From assembly GCA_964035575.1 (NCBI GenBank), contig OZ037843.1, positions 1,178,001-1,242,000 on the forward strand: DNA of 64,000 bases, given 5' to 3'. This stretch comes from Rhynchopus sp. YZ270_cl-10. Its lineage: Eukaryota > Euglenozoa > Diplonemea > Diplonemida > Diplonemidae. The notes beneath the pieces are model-generated. The model was given only the letters and a program-made list of their open reading frames with translations. It ran no database searches and was not told the origin of the DNA. This document shows positions 9,434-20,300 of this stretch, piece by piece. Made by a program: the position numbers and the translations under genes. Position 1 is the stretch's first letter; each line of letters opens with the position of its first letter.

Positions 9434-11149
9434 ATGGGCTGTCTCGAGCGTGCACTCTCGCTTGACGGGACACTGGACACGCATAGCAGACGTATACGAA
9501 AGCTTTACTTCATCTATAGCTGTGCGTCCTTTGTGGCCTCGTGTGTCTTCGTCCTGCTAGAAGTGTCCTCCTTCCGTGGGAGCTACGTCCTTCTGGCAGG
9601 TATTGCCTGCACTGTGTTCTCCAGCTTCTGTTCTCTGCTAGTCATTCTGTTAAAGTACGAACTGACCACGTTCGTCATGGTATCAGTCGGCGGACTGTAC
9701 GCTGTTGCGCTGCTGGCCTGTGACCTGAGTGCGCGCACAGAATATTTAGTTGTCTGGCCAATGATGGTGCTTTTGGTGGACTATCTCCTGGTATTGCAGC
9801 TGCCTGCACGGTACAGCACAGCTGCCGTGGTGTGCACACTGGTGTACATGTTTGTTATTGCTGCAGAAGAATCGTGGAGGTTTGGTCTGTTCGACATACC
9901 CGGGCTCATGCCTCAAGACCGTCGACGTTCCTACGCAGATAGCCTGGGTGACTGTGATGTGCTGCCTTGCAAGCAGAAGGGAGCTGTGTCAGAGCTTTTG
10001 GGTGCAGCATCCGTCTTCGTCCTTGACTTCATCGCAACGCGAAGCTTTGCACGTGATCTCCTGAAGGAGCAGACATCAATGCAACGCACAATCGCAACAG
10101 TGCAGGATATCGCCTCGCTCCTTGCTGGCTACGACGTGGAGAAGGTGGCGGAGCTGCTGGAGGAGCACGGTGGTGAGCTGCCTGACGGGATGACGACAGC
10201 ACTGCGGAAGTTGGAGCAGAACCTGCGTGTGTACAAGGCGTACCTCCCGAAGACGTGTCTGCCGTTTGAGGACGAGAAGGACGAATGTGTGGAACCTGGT
10301 GGTGGGCAGGATGGTGCTGACAGTGACGACTCAAGCACAGTGTCAGCAGCAACATCGAACACGTCTGCTGCAGTGCAACCCACTTTGTTCCGTGCACAGC
10401 CTCTCCTGCTCTCATCCACAAAGGCAACACTGCTGACACTGAACATCAAAGACACCCTGCACCGCCTGGAGGAGGACAGTGCACGCTTCTCCGACCTCTT
10501 CACAACTGTTCTTCTGAAGACCCTGCAGGCAACAGACAGCAGACGTGGGATGGTGGACGTCTTTGTTGGGGACAGGATCCACTGCTCGTTCAACGCGTCG
10601 AAGCAGTGTGCGTCGCACGCAACCTCAGCACTGCACGCAGCAAGCATGCTCATGAGAGCTGGCCTGGCAGCCTCTGTGAACGTGGGTGTTGCAATGGGGA
10701 CAGTGCTGCGTGGTGACATGGGTTGTGATGTGATGCGCCGCTTCAGCATGGTGGGGACACTTGTGCGTGACGTGCACGGGATGGAACGTGCAGGACGTAT
10801 GCTGGGGTGCGACGTTGTCTGCAACCGGATGTGCTTCAGCGACGCTGAGTGCGAACACGACCTGCGTCTGCTTCCGTGCAAGGTGGAGGTTGCTCGAGAC
10901 TGCGAGGCACAGGTTGTGGCTGAGCTGGTTTCGAAACAACAGAACACTCCCGGTACAGACGAGTGGATGTACCAGATAGGCGGGAAGAAGCACTGGGATT
11001 TGTACAACACAGCAGTGCGTGGGTACCTGCGTGGTGAGAGTTGTGACACGGACGTTGCGAAGGCGTGGGTGGAGGCGGGTGGGAGTGGCACACCAGCACA
11101 CGCAGTTCCTTGTGGGACGTGCAGTGTTGTGTGTTCCTATCTTCGGTGA
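9434..11149 (+). CDS. Cyclase-like membrane protein lacking the catalytic domain (copy A)
   Basis: 571 residues, starting MGCLERALSLDGTLD. There are about six membrane segments near 25-48, 52-75, 79-97, 105-124, 128-146 and 187-205. The linker of the full cyclase is kept (DIASLLAGYDVEKVAELLEE, then NLRVYKAYLP). An acidic, Ser/Thr-rich spacer replaces the whole intact catalytic domain. The C-terminal part matches the degenerate second domain of the 3968 protein: NIKD stands where the first metal Asp would be and VGDRIHCSF keeps a GD. The Asn/Arg pair region reads TLVRDVHGMER, so the transition-state residues are missing. Cyclase activity is therefore unlikely. A regulatory or dimerising role with the full cyclase is inference. 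The start is fixed by the conserved leader and by agreement of five copies. Confidence 0.88.
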   Translation: MGCLERALSLDGTLDTHSRRIRKLYFIYSCASFVASCVFVLLEVSSFRGSYVLLAGIACTVFSSFCSLLVILLKYELTTFVMVSVGGLYAVALLACDLSARTEYLVVWPMMVLLVDYLLVLQLPARYSTAAVVCTLVYMFVIAAEESWRFGLFDIPGLMPQDRRRSYADSLGDCDVLPCKQKGAVSELLGAASVFVLDFIATRSFARDLLKEQTSMQRTIATVQDIASLLAGYDVEKVAELLEEHGGELPDGMTTALRKLEQNLRVYKAYLPKTCLPFEDEKDECVEPGGGQDGADSDDSSTVSAATSNTSAAVQPTLFRAQPLLLSSTKATLLTLNIKDTLHRLEEDSARFSDLFTTVLLKTLQATDSRRGMVDVFVGDRIHCSFNASKQCASHATSALHAASMLMRAGLAASVNVGVAMGTVLRGDMGCDVMRRFSMVGTLVRDVHGMERAGRMLGCDVVCNRMCFSDAECEHDLRLLPCKVEVARDCEAQVVAELVSKQQNTPGTDEWMYQIGGKKHWDLYNTAVRGYLRGESCDTDVAKAWVEAGGSGTPAHAVPCGTCSVVCSYLR

Positions 11150-11286
11150 TTTTGTTCCACCCCCTTCATTCAACCCCTGCAGGGTCACAGACCAAGCATA
11201 GTTTTGAACTCGATGTAGAAAGCAAAAGTGTTTATTTTACAACTGATTGTTGCCTAATATTTTCCAATATTTCTGTGGTCAAGAAA

Positions 11287-11355
11287 TTGTCCAATTTTCA
11301 CCATTGACCCCCACCACACCTGGCAGCTCCCACAAAAATACAAATAAGGATCCCC
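11287..11355 (+). repeat. Dispersed 'GACCCCACCAC' monomer
   Basis: TTGTCCAATTTTCACCATTG followed by a CCCCCACCAC core and ACAAATAAGG. This is one of about eleven copies of a satellite-like monomer in the window; others are near 25452, 31101 (reverse), 35298, 36123, 41417, 41590, 43137 (reverse), 56290, 56465 and 56665. Confidence 0.6.
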
Positions 11356-11399
11356 CCTTTTTTCCCCCCCCGCAACCTTCTTTTACCCTTTCTGGGTTA

Positions 11400-13604
11400 C
11401 CTAGGCATAGATGTCATGCGAAGAGATTCTTCGGATTCTTCGTATTTTCTTCGTATTCCTCTTCGCATATTCTTCGCATTCGGAAAATGCGAAGAATATG
11501 CGAAGAAAATGCGAAGAATTTTTTTCCACCAATACTTTGCCCACAAAGGGATCGAAAGTGCTAAGGTGCAGATGATCGCACTGGGAAATAAGTTGCATTT
11601 TTCTTTTATTCACGCCGTTTCCTTTAAATTTTCAACGAGTATGCAATACGTTTGGAAAATAATTTACTATATTCGTTTGTCTGTTTTGCTCTTTTTTGTG
11701 CTCCTCCATAACAGCTCTTCCTCTTTTTTCTATGATATTTTGCCCCACCTTACTGTATAAAAAAGAAAACAACAGACATGGCTTCATAAATATATTGAAT
11801 ATCGTCAATATATTGATTTGGTGATGAATATTATTGATTGAATATTGAAAGTATCAATAATATTGACTGAAAACTGTCAATATTTCAATAGTATTGAAAT
11901 ATTGATCATATTATTGAATATTGACGTTGCAGTGCCTGATTTTTCCTTGACGGGAGGCCATGGCTGAGAATAAGACTTGGGGACCCGGGACCCGGTTATT
12001 CTCAGTGGGACTGGGCACAATATGTCGAAAACGCTGTGAAAACGCCTGAAAGCGGGTCAGGGACCCGGGCGCGGGAGGCTGGGGCATGGATGGAGGGGTA
12101 TTCCCAGTCCCTAGGACTGGGACTGTACCCAGTGACCAGTACCCGTCCTAGTTCTAGTCCTGGGACAGTACCCGGGACCCTGCTTATTCTCAGCTCCCTT
12201 CCAGCCACAGAGTGGAGAGGCAAAGGGTCAAACTTTTCTGTTGAAGCCATGTGCGCAACATTTCAAAGATTGTGCCATAAATCGCACATTATCACAGCCA
12301 AACTATATCATGGATAGGGTAGAGCTGTGGGCTACCGCTCGTAATTCCTAAACACTTGTGTTTAGGTTTTTAAGCTTGCTGCCCTCCCAGTACCCTCCTG
12401 GTGCACCCACCCGAAAATGCACCAAAGTGTAAGATTTTTTCGGCGTTGGAAAGATTGGGCCTCAAAAATGCGAATCACCAAATCAGATCTGTGAGAGATT
12501 TGTTTTTAATTCCTATTTTCGTGTCGCGAGTTTACGTGGGAAATGCTTTAGAAACGTGCGTTCCTTAAGTACCCTGTGGGCAAAACAGGCGTTTTTCACC
12601 AAAAACCGGGATTTTCGCCTTTTTGGGTGGCTTTTTGGGCCCATACCCGGCTATATGGACTGGGAAACGCGATTCTGGGGTGCTAGAACCAGGTCTAGGC
12701 CGCACAGGGGTACTTCTGTGGGCAAAAACAACCCACAAAACCATGCACTGCGTTGTGTTCTGTGACCATTCAAGTGTTTTAGCTAGTGCACGAGGCGTTG
12801 CTATCGATTTGGTTTCGTTCTCGCTCATCAACCACACGAGCTAGCAAAAAATATTTAGGATTCGCAAAACCAAATTTTGTCCGCGCCGCAGGCGCACGGT
12901 GCGCTACTTTTTTATGGGAGTTGCGAACATACATTTGAAAAATCCATCCATCCACATATGAGAGGATCAGTGAGTAAATAGTTCCGCTTATGGGCCCAGG
13001 AGGCTTCCCCTGGTCAGGGGTGGGGTTTGCTGCTTGGAGAGGAGGTTGTTCTGGGTACAGAACGAGAAAAAAGAGTAGTTGAAACGTGCTAAAACGCAGT
13101 CGAGCTCATGCAAAGGGTAGGAGGTGGGTGTTCCGTACCGTAAGAGAACGGAGGCGGTTCACAACCGCTCGACGAATCACGCGACCTCTTTATACCCCAG
13201 CCTTTTTAACAGCCAAAAAAACTCTATGATTTTGCACGTGTTACCGTGGGACTCTAAGGGCAATCATGGCTCAGTTCGTAAACGTGCACGTGCCATTCAA
13301 TGCCAAAATATTTATATCTCGTGTGTATTGTGTTTTTCTCGTCAGCGTTTTAAAAACAAAAATAGTAAGGTGGGACATAAATCACAGAAAAAAAGAGGAA
13401 GAGGTGTGCACGGAATATGCACTTCGCATTCTTCGCATATTCTTCGCATATTCTTCGCATGTTGGAAAATGCGAAGAATATGCGAAGAATGCGAAGTAGG
13501 CGAAGAATATGCGAAGAAAATACGAAGAAAATACGAAGAATTTTTGGGATTTTTGAAAATGCGAAGAATCCGAAGAATCTCTTCGCATGACATGTATGCC
13601 TAGG
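11400..13604. mobile_element. Possible foldback element with GCGAAGAATATGC-repeat arms
   Basis: The ends CCTAGGCATAGATGTCATGC and the complement of GCATGACATGTATGCCTAGG are inverted, and the match continues for about 40 bases. Both arms (11400-11527 and about 13420-13604) are themselves built of CTTCGCAT/ATGCGAAG palindromic repeats. No target duplication was found, so the two arms might instead be two separate small elements in opposite orientation. The interior is non-coding. It holds an ATATTGA tract, a GGGACCCGGGA region (about 11980-12190) and a reversed CGCCTGCGGCGC motif near 12885. Confidence 0.45.
11785..11930. repeat. Degenerate AATATTGA tandem repeat
   Basis: Repeated AATATTGA/TCAATATT units in both senses, forming an A/T-rich self-complementary tract inside the larger inverted-repeat element. 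Confidence 0.7.
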
Positions 13605-13779
13605 GTGGGCTAAGATACAGTATTGTAATAGGACCTTTGCAGTCCGTTTGCACATGCAGCATCAGTAACATGCCCGGAGACGTCCCTTAAGTGATGATGA
13701 TGATATACTGCACCTCCATTGCACTCCATTGCACTGCCCCCGAGAACGCCTCGTTGCCCTTGTGGAAGCTCTCCGCTGC

Positions 13780-14260
13780 AGGTACCTACCTACCTTCGTC
13801 ACGAATCAAGGTTGCCGAAGCATGCCAGGAACTCGATTGCTGAAGTACTCTCAATTCTCGGCGTTTTCTTGCTGCACAACAGCAACAGCCAGTGGAACCA
13901 AACGACCAAGGGCGTCTTTACCTGTTGCGATGAGGAGAAGACCCGCATATTCCCCATACAGGTGACACCCGTCCAAAAACAGCTGGGCGACACAGCTTGA
14001 ACGCAGCAACCCTAGTGTTACTGTGTTGATCTTCTACATGCGGGTGATGTACCTGATTGATGTACCTGAGGCGACTCTAGTTTTTGATACTCTCGTGCAC
14101 AACTATCAGAGAGGCTGATATCGCGCGATTCCCGATTGTGCTCAGGGACATCATTCGTGGATGTACCCACATTCGTGGTGTGTCTGTACCACATACTTCG
14201 GGGAGGGGTAGGACCTCCCCACGCGACCCCGATCCGGATTTCCGCAGTGCACACTCTCGA
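13780..14260 (-). pseudogene. Mutator-like (MULE) transposase remnant
   Basis: On the minus strand, one frame from about 13993 downward reads AQLFLDGCHLYGEYAGLLLI, then ATGKDALGRLVPLAVAVVQQ, then ENAEN, a stop and EYF. This is the characteristic DG.HL...Y.G..L.A...D.......A.A.V..EN...W.WF core of MULE transposases, with its first catalytic Asp. Further upstream on the same strand, another frame gives VPEHNRESRDIS, resembling the H-N-H part of the zinc-binding N-terminus in this family. Stops and frame changes separate the pieces, and most of the protein is missing. It is a dead autonomous-element relic. No terminal repeats were assigned to it. Confidence 0.75.
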
Positions 14261-14483
14261 GGGACGTCGAAGTTGCCACTAACGTCCTCTGGGTTTCCCC
14301 CACTCTGTTGACAAACAAGGTGCTCTCATAGCGCTTGGGGAGCTCTGGCAGCCACAGGCCTGCTGTGGGGCGATAATGTTTCACGGACTGCGCCTCTTTT
14401 GAAAGACCTCTAAAAACCCACCTTTTTCCTTCCCAACCTCCACACAAACGAAGGCAGAAATACACCTTCACACACAGTGCACA

Positions 14484-15978
14484 ATGGGCTGTCTCGAGTG
14501 TGCACTGTCGCTTGACGGGACACTGGACAAACAAAGCAGACAAAAACGAAGGCTTTACTTTATATGTTGTTTTGCGACCTTTGCAGCCTCGTCTGCCTTC
14601 TTCCTGATAGAGCTGGCATCCTTCCGTGGGAGCTACGTCCTCATGGCAGGTCTTGCCTGCACTATGCTGTACAGCTTCTATTCTGTGCTAGTCATTCTGT
14701 TAAAGTACGAACTGACCACGTTCAGCATGGTGTCAGCCACTGTTGCGCTGCTGGTCTGTGACCTGAATGCTCGCACTGAGTACGGATACGTCCAATGATG
14801 GTGCTTTTGGTGGACTATCTCCTGGTATTGCAGCTGCCTGCACGGTACAGCACAGCTGCCGTGGTGTGCACACTGGTGTACATGTTTGTTATTGCTGCAG
14901 AAGAATCGTGGAGGTTTGGTCTGTTCGACATGCCCGGGCTCATGCCTCAAGACCATCGACGTTCGTACGTAGATGGCCTGGGTGACTGTGATGTGCTGCC
15001 TTGCAAGCAGGAGAAAGCTGTGTCAGAGCTTTTGGGTGCAGCTACCGTCTTCGTCCTTGACTTCATCGCAACGCGTGGCTTTGCACGTGGTCTCCTGAAG
15101 GAGCAGGCATCAATGCAGCGCACAATCGCAACAGTGCAGGACATCGCCTCGCTCCTTGCTGGCTACGACGTGGAGAAGGTGGCGGAGCTGCTGGAGGAGC
15201 ACGGTGGTGAGCTGCCTGAGGGGATGACGACAGCACTGCGGAAGTTGGAGCAGAACCTGCGTGTGTACAAGGCGTACCTCCCGAAGACGTGTCTGCCGTT
15301 TGAGGACGAGAAGGACGAATGTGTGGAACCTGGTGGTGGGCAGGATGGTGCTGACAGTGACGACTCAAGCACAGTGTCAGCAGCAACATCGAACACGTCT
15401 GCTGCAGTGCAACCCACTTTGTTCCGTGCACAGCCTCTCCTGCTCTCATCCACAAAGGCAACACTGCTGACACTGAACATCAAAGACACCCTGCACCGCC
15501 TGGAGGAGGACAGTGCACGCTTCTCCGACCTCTTCACAACTGTTCTTCTGAAGACCCTGCAGGCAACAGACAGCAGACGTGGGATGGTGGACGTCTTTGT
15601 TGGGGACAGGATCCACTGCTCGTTCAACGCGTCGAAGCAGTGTGCGTCGCACGCAACCTCAGCACTGCATGCAGCAAGCATGCTCATGAGAGCTGGCCTG
15701 TGAACGTGGGTGTTGCAATGGGAACAGTGTTGCGTGGTGACATGGGTTGTGATGTGATGCGCCGCTTCAGCATGGTGGAGTGGATGTACCAGATAGGCGG
15801 GAAGAAGCACTGGGAGGACTACAACATAGTGGTGCGTGGGTACCTGCGTGGTGAGAATTGTGACACGGACGTTGCGAAGGCGTGGGTGGAGGCGGGTGGG
15901 AGTGGCACACCAGCACACGCAGTCCCTTCCGTGACGTGCAGCGTTGTGTGTTACTCCTTTCAAACCAAGCACACATAA
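14484..15978 (+). pseudogene. Broken cyclase-like paralogue (copy B)
   Basis: It begins MGCLECALSLDGTLDKQ behind the usual leader and follows copy A throughout, but carries several lesions. There is a 12-base in-frame deletion in the third membrane segment. A 4-base deletion near 14795 (GATACGTCCAATGATGG for GATACGTCTGGCCAATGATG) shifts frame. A 10-base deletion near 15700 removes GCAGCCTCTG and brings in a TGA. Near 15778 about 200 bases are missing between FSMV and EWMYQIGG. The two longest open pieces are 14484-14798 and 14795-15703. The central part is almost identical to copy A, so the decay is recent. Confidence 0.88.
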
Positions 15979-16627
15979 CCAGCACCGTTTCGTCTGCTGA
16001 CCCCCATCCACAAAGACCTCTCCCTCCACCACCCTTTTGAACCCGTTGACCCTACCCTCGGAGCAGAGCCATGGGTTTGGATCATTCCTTTCCGTTGCTG
16101 ATCCGGCGACTCTCGCTGACAGTGATGCCCTCCCCACGTGGATGAGCCTCATGCCGAGGGTCTTTCGTTGTGTATGTCCCCTTGGCTGGGATATGTGCGA
16201 GGGTGCGAGAGACGTTATGTGTTCCGTATCAGATTGTTTGGTGGAGGCTGTAACGGCGGCAGTGAGAGAAATGGAGGGGGGTGTATTTTTTCTGGTTTGT
16301 TTCTCTTCTTGCGCTGGCTTTAGTTTCAAGTTATACCACACCCTCTCATCTGAGTCATCAGCCTGCTGATCAGAGTAACTGTTAACGTATCAGCCTTTCT
16401 AGGTATTCTTGAGTCAACCTACGCAAAGCCTTCTCTCGAAAGCTTTTCTGTTGCGATTCTCTTCTATTTGTTCCGGTTTTAGCCTTTTCACAAGTTGTGT
16501 AATATTTGCAGGTACTCTCAGTTTTGTCAGTGTCTCTTCCTTTCCCTTCCCTCTTCAACCAACAAAGATACCACCACCCAGGCCTCAGCCTAACTGGGGG
16601 GTAGGCAGGCCAACACGGATTAGGGGT
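15979..16627. other. Non-coding stretch after the broken copy
   Basis: Open frames here are short and have no recognisable features. No gene or repeat was identified, apart from a CCACCACCCAGG-rich run before the poly-C tract. Confidence 0.5.
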
Positions 16628-17300
16628 GGTGGGTCCCCCCCCCCCCCCCCCCCTCTGTACACGGTTGTACAGGGGCTGCACGACGGTGAAGTATAGTACA
16701 TTACAAGTGAAGTTACATGTAACGTTACAAGTGAAAAACCGTTACAAGTGAGTTACAAGTGAGTTACAAGTGGGATACATGAATTACAGGCAAAATCAGG
16801 TTGTAACTGGTGGGTTACAAGTGAGTTACATGTAACAAAAGTTACATGTAACTCACTTGTAACTCCACTTGTAACACCCGTTACTTCACCGTCGTGTGGG
16901 CCGAAGAAAAATTTTTCCAACCAATTTTTGCCCACAAAAAATCGAAAAAAAAAATTTTTTTTTTCGATTCTCCTGTGTCTGTGCGTGCTGTGATGGGGTC
17001 ATTTCGCGCTCAGAAATGAGTATTTTTGACCCAAAATACATGTGTCAGTTTTGGACTGAAAATTTCAAAAATCGTGTAAAAACTGACACATGTATTTTGG
17101 GTCAAAAATACTCATTTCTGAGCGCGAAATGACCCCATCACAGCACGCACAGACACAGGAGAATCGAAAAAAAAAATTTTTTTTTTCGATTTTTTGTGGG
17201 CAAAAATTGGTCGGAAAAATTTTTCTTCGGCCCACCCCCTGTGTAACTGTGTACAGAGGTGGGGGGGGGGGGGGGGGGGGGGGGGTACCACCCACCCCCC
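16628..17300. mobile_element. Large foldback element with poly-C/poly-G ends
   Basis: The left end GGTGGTGGGT, a run of about 19 C, then CTCTGTACACGG is mirrored at the right by CTGTGTACAGAGG, a run of about 22 G, then TACCACCCACC. Inside, 16897-17235 is a near-perfect hairpin with arms of about 150 bases and a loop of about 30 bases. The arms include TTGACCCAAAATACATGTGT and its complement. It has no coding content, and no target duplication is clear. Confidence 0.65.
16679..16896. mobile_element. Small element nested in the foldback's left arm
   Basis: The inverted ends CACGACGGTGAAGTA enclose 218 bp of TTACAAGTG/TTACATGTAAC palindromic repeats. The mirrored right arm of the host foldback reads straight through this point (GTGGGCCGAAG against the CAGGGG side), which gives an empty site and implies a TG duplication at the insertion. 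The exact ends are uncertain by a few bases. Confidence 0.55.
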
Positions 17301-17866
17301 AAGGCCAACATCGGCCGAAAAATTACCCAGAGGCCTGCCACCACCCCACCCCTTTCAATTTTCCATTTCCTCTATTCTTCCCATCCAAGCCCTCCCCTAC
17401 CCCACACGAAACACACCAGGTCGCTCAGACTCGCTGCAGGGATGGTTTGTGAGGCCCAATGGTTTCGATCATGCATGATTTGCAGTGACGTGTTACCTTC
17501 TCAAGCTTTCTCTGCAACGAACCGGGGTCACTCCGACAGACCCTCCCATAGAAATTTGGTCTGCTAGGACCCCCCTACCCTTTTCTTTGCCACACCCTGC
17601 CCACACGGCGGGGTCCACACACCCGAGGGTCCGTAAATTTTACGGACCCTCTTTACGGACCCTCAAGTGCGGACCCGGGTCCGTAATTACGTGGTCTAAG
17701 GTGGGAAATCACTGTTTGGATGTGTGACTGCTGGTCGAAAAGCCCTGGGAGCAAACCGAGTGGTACACAGGTACCACATGATAGACCATGATCATGTGGG
17801 CCTATCCCAAGTTACATACCGAAAAAAGTCGTGAGCTCGGTTAGTTGTCAAAGACGTCTTCCACCA

Positions 17867-18936
17867 TGCACTGAGGAGATAATGATCCAACAATTTACAA
17901 GAAAGATTACTTAACCTACTGCTGGAAATTGCCAGGTCGTAGTAACACACAAAGTGCGCCTCCGTTCGGGAAGACCGGATATTCTAGAGACCAAAAAGGC
18001 CTCAAGAATATCTTCCGGTAGTCAAGGTATAACCGAGTGAACGGCCCAAGACCCCCGTGGAGAAGTTAAATGTTGTAATGCTATCAAGTAGAAACTGCGA
18101 ACACTGTCTTACCCTCCTCAATACATGGTGGAATATGTCTTTGACAACAAACCGAGCTCAAGAGTTTTTAAACTTCCCTGAGGGAATGCGAGACGCAAAA
18201 TTTACCACCAGACCCTGTCTTCGTGCACCTTCGGTGCAACGCTGCAGACAGGCCAAACTGCGTTGGACTCAGAGGAATGCCTGCTGTGCAGTGTATCAAT
18301 GAGAACCAAGTCCCAGCAACAAGGGGCGCCTTTTGGCGGGCGTTGTTGAGGGTGTTTGGGGTGCAAAGTTTTCCACAATTTTGATGCGCGGGTACAGAAG
18401 TGTTGTCTTGTTCTTTCATCTTTAGGAATGTAAATGTCAATCGCGTTTAACTACCACTAGGGCTTGTTCAGTGAACCCACAAGGGGTCAAAGGGGGTTGG
18501 TTATCCCATAGCTATCAAAGGTTGTGTCGACCAGGCTAATCCACTATGTTACGCTGTACGTTGTTAAATCCGAAGAAATAACGCTTTAGCAGCCGCAGGA
18601 AGTTTGTTAAAAAGAGTGCCTCACGCTACACAAACCACCACCCGCGATTGACTTAGATGTTATAACAAAGAGAATTCAGAACAAAACAACACCCTGCCCC
18701 ATACACACTAAATTGTCATGCTTCAAGAGCATGCCTGGGCCAAAATTACTGTGACAAAAAGGCAACAAGACCACCCACAAGGAGTGTGAATTGTGCACTG
18801 GTTTTCTGGGGGAACGCAATATTTTCTTGTGTCTAGTCCTCCGCAAGCAGAGGACAGACTTTCCGGAAGGTTTCCAAAGTCGAATTTCTTGCACTAGCTA
18901 TGCTCCCTTGGTTAATGGCTATAGCAGTGACTGACA
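17867..18936 (+). repeat. Long dispersed repeat, copy 1
   Basis: Runs from GCACTGAGGAGATAATGATC to GCTATAGCAGTGACTGAC. It is almost the reverse complement of 33537-34647. It contains only short frames, so it is probably internal sequence of a non-autonomous transposon. Confidence 0.75.
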
Positions 18937-19319
18937 AAGTGTACCCACCCCCCTCCACCCAGATCTTCGTCCGCAAACTCAGAATAGATTGATGCGGGTA
19001 GATTTTGAGTTGTTGAATGTCGGACCGCGGTGAAGCTTCTCATCGCAATCGCGGGTGCAGTTCAGACTTCACGATCCTGTGATGAGTGTAAATGTGGGGT
19101 GTGATTAAGTTATGGTATACAAACGTAGTAGTCGGGAAAGGTGAGGTTAATAAAAAAGGCTATTTATTGCCGTGAAATAAGATAGATTTTTTCCACGCTA
19201 CAGGTCGAGAGAGTGACCTGCTGCACAAATGGTTCGAGTGAAGCGAGGTGAATTATGTGAAGCAGGTAACGAGCGCCTGTGGAACCAAATAGAAACGTAA
19301 CACTCATCACACGATAAAA

Positions 19320-19450
19320 CCCATGGGAGAGGTTGTGGTGAAACGCACACACCTCCTCGACCTGAGGAGTGGCTCTGCAGCGCGGTTCGTCCCCAGAACC
19401 GCAAGTGTGTTCAAAATGCTTTGTTTCTATTTCCTCCTTCATGTCATGAG
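19320..19450 (-). repeat. Dispersed repeat with TTCTGGGG-ACGAACCGCG core
   Basis: Reverse-oriented copy of a repeat also present at 58112-58290 and, shortened, in kinesin intron 1 at 60041-60147. It starts at a TGTCACCTCATG motif. No coding content. Confidence 0.65.
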
Positions 19451-19653
19451 GTGACACAAAATGATTGGTGCGTAAAAAAATAGCTATTTAATAGTGTGAA
19501 CATTACGCGTTTATTTCGAGTTGAAAACACGAACAAGTTGAAATATGCGGCATTTTTTTGTCCAATCTTCACTAGTAACTGAAAGTTAAACATAATTACA
19601 TACCTTGTCTTCCCCGTAACCTGCGCCTTCGCTGCTTTTAAGGTGCTTTCTCT

Positions 19654-19690
19654 GGGTGCCCAGTACCCAGTACCCAGTACCCAGTACCAG
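19654..19690. repeat. (CAGTACC)n microsatellite
   Basis: About four to five tandem CAGTACC units, followed downstream (19860-19935) by imperfect GGTACC-rich sequence resembling the (GTACCTGG)n tract of the 33229-35120 element. Confidence 0.75.
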
Positions 19691-19944
19691 TGTCTTCGAG
19701 AACCTAAAAATGCATTTTGTTGAAATTTTCTGGCTGTTTCTGAACTTTTCCCAGCTACTTTTCTGGTCGAGTAGCCGACTTTTCTGATCGAGTAGCTATT
19801 TTCACTTTTCTGGTGTATGAGTAGGTTTTCTGGGTGGGAGACTGGATTCTGGGTACAGTGGTGTGTCTGGGCACCCAGGCACCTGGGTACTGGTGTATTT
19901 TCGGCCCAGGTACCCCGGTACACGGTACACTGGTGTACAAGGAA

Positions 19945-20300
19945 AAAAGTCGTGAAAAAGCAACCACAGCTCCACATGACAAACACAAAAGTGTCCAGTC
20001 ACGTGGGGCATTCATGCACTGAGGAGATAATGATCCAACAATTTACAAGAAAGATTACTTAACCTACTGCTGGAAATTGCCAGGTCGTAGTAACACACAA
20101 AGTGTGCCTCCGTTCGGGAATACCGGATATTCTAGAGACCAAAAAGGCCTCTTCCGCTGGTCAAGGTATAACCGAGTGAACGGCCCAAGACCCCCGTGGA
20201 GAAGTTAAATGTTGTAATGCTATCAAGTACAAACTGCGACCACTGTCTTACCCTCCTCAATACATGGTGGAAGATGTCTTTCACAACAAATATCCTGTAC
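19945..20300 (+). repeat. Long dispersed repeat, copy 2 (partial)
   Basis: From AAAGCAACCACAGC to AACAAATATCCTGTACAC. It matches both copy 1 and the complement of 34350-34730, and shares its outer part with the latter rather than with copy 1. Confidence 0.7.

Noticed and set aside
9434-9460. Possible N-terminal myristoylation and palmitoylation of the MGCLER start
   Set aside because: The residue at the position where the known signal needs a small side chain is Arg, and the founder protein starts MGYL, so the signal is not supported.
13382-13655. Overlapping open frames reading strings such as FAYSSHILR or CEEYAKN
   Set aside because: They are translations of the GCGAAGAAT/ATTCTTCGC repeats on both strands.
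15163-16341. 392-codon minus-strand frame, and similar 320-codon frames opposite the other cyclase-like copies
   Set aside because: They are antisense shadows of the duplicated coding sequence. They recur because the plus strand is conserved, and their proteins are Ser/Arg-rich without motifs.
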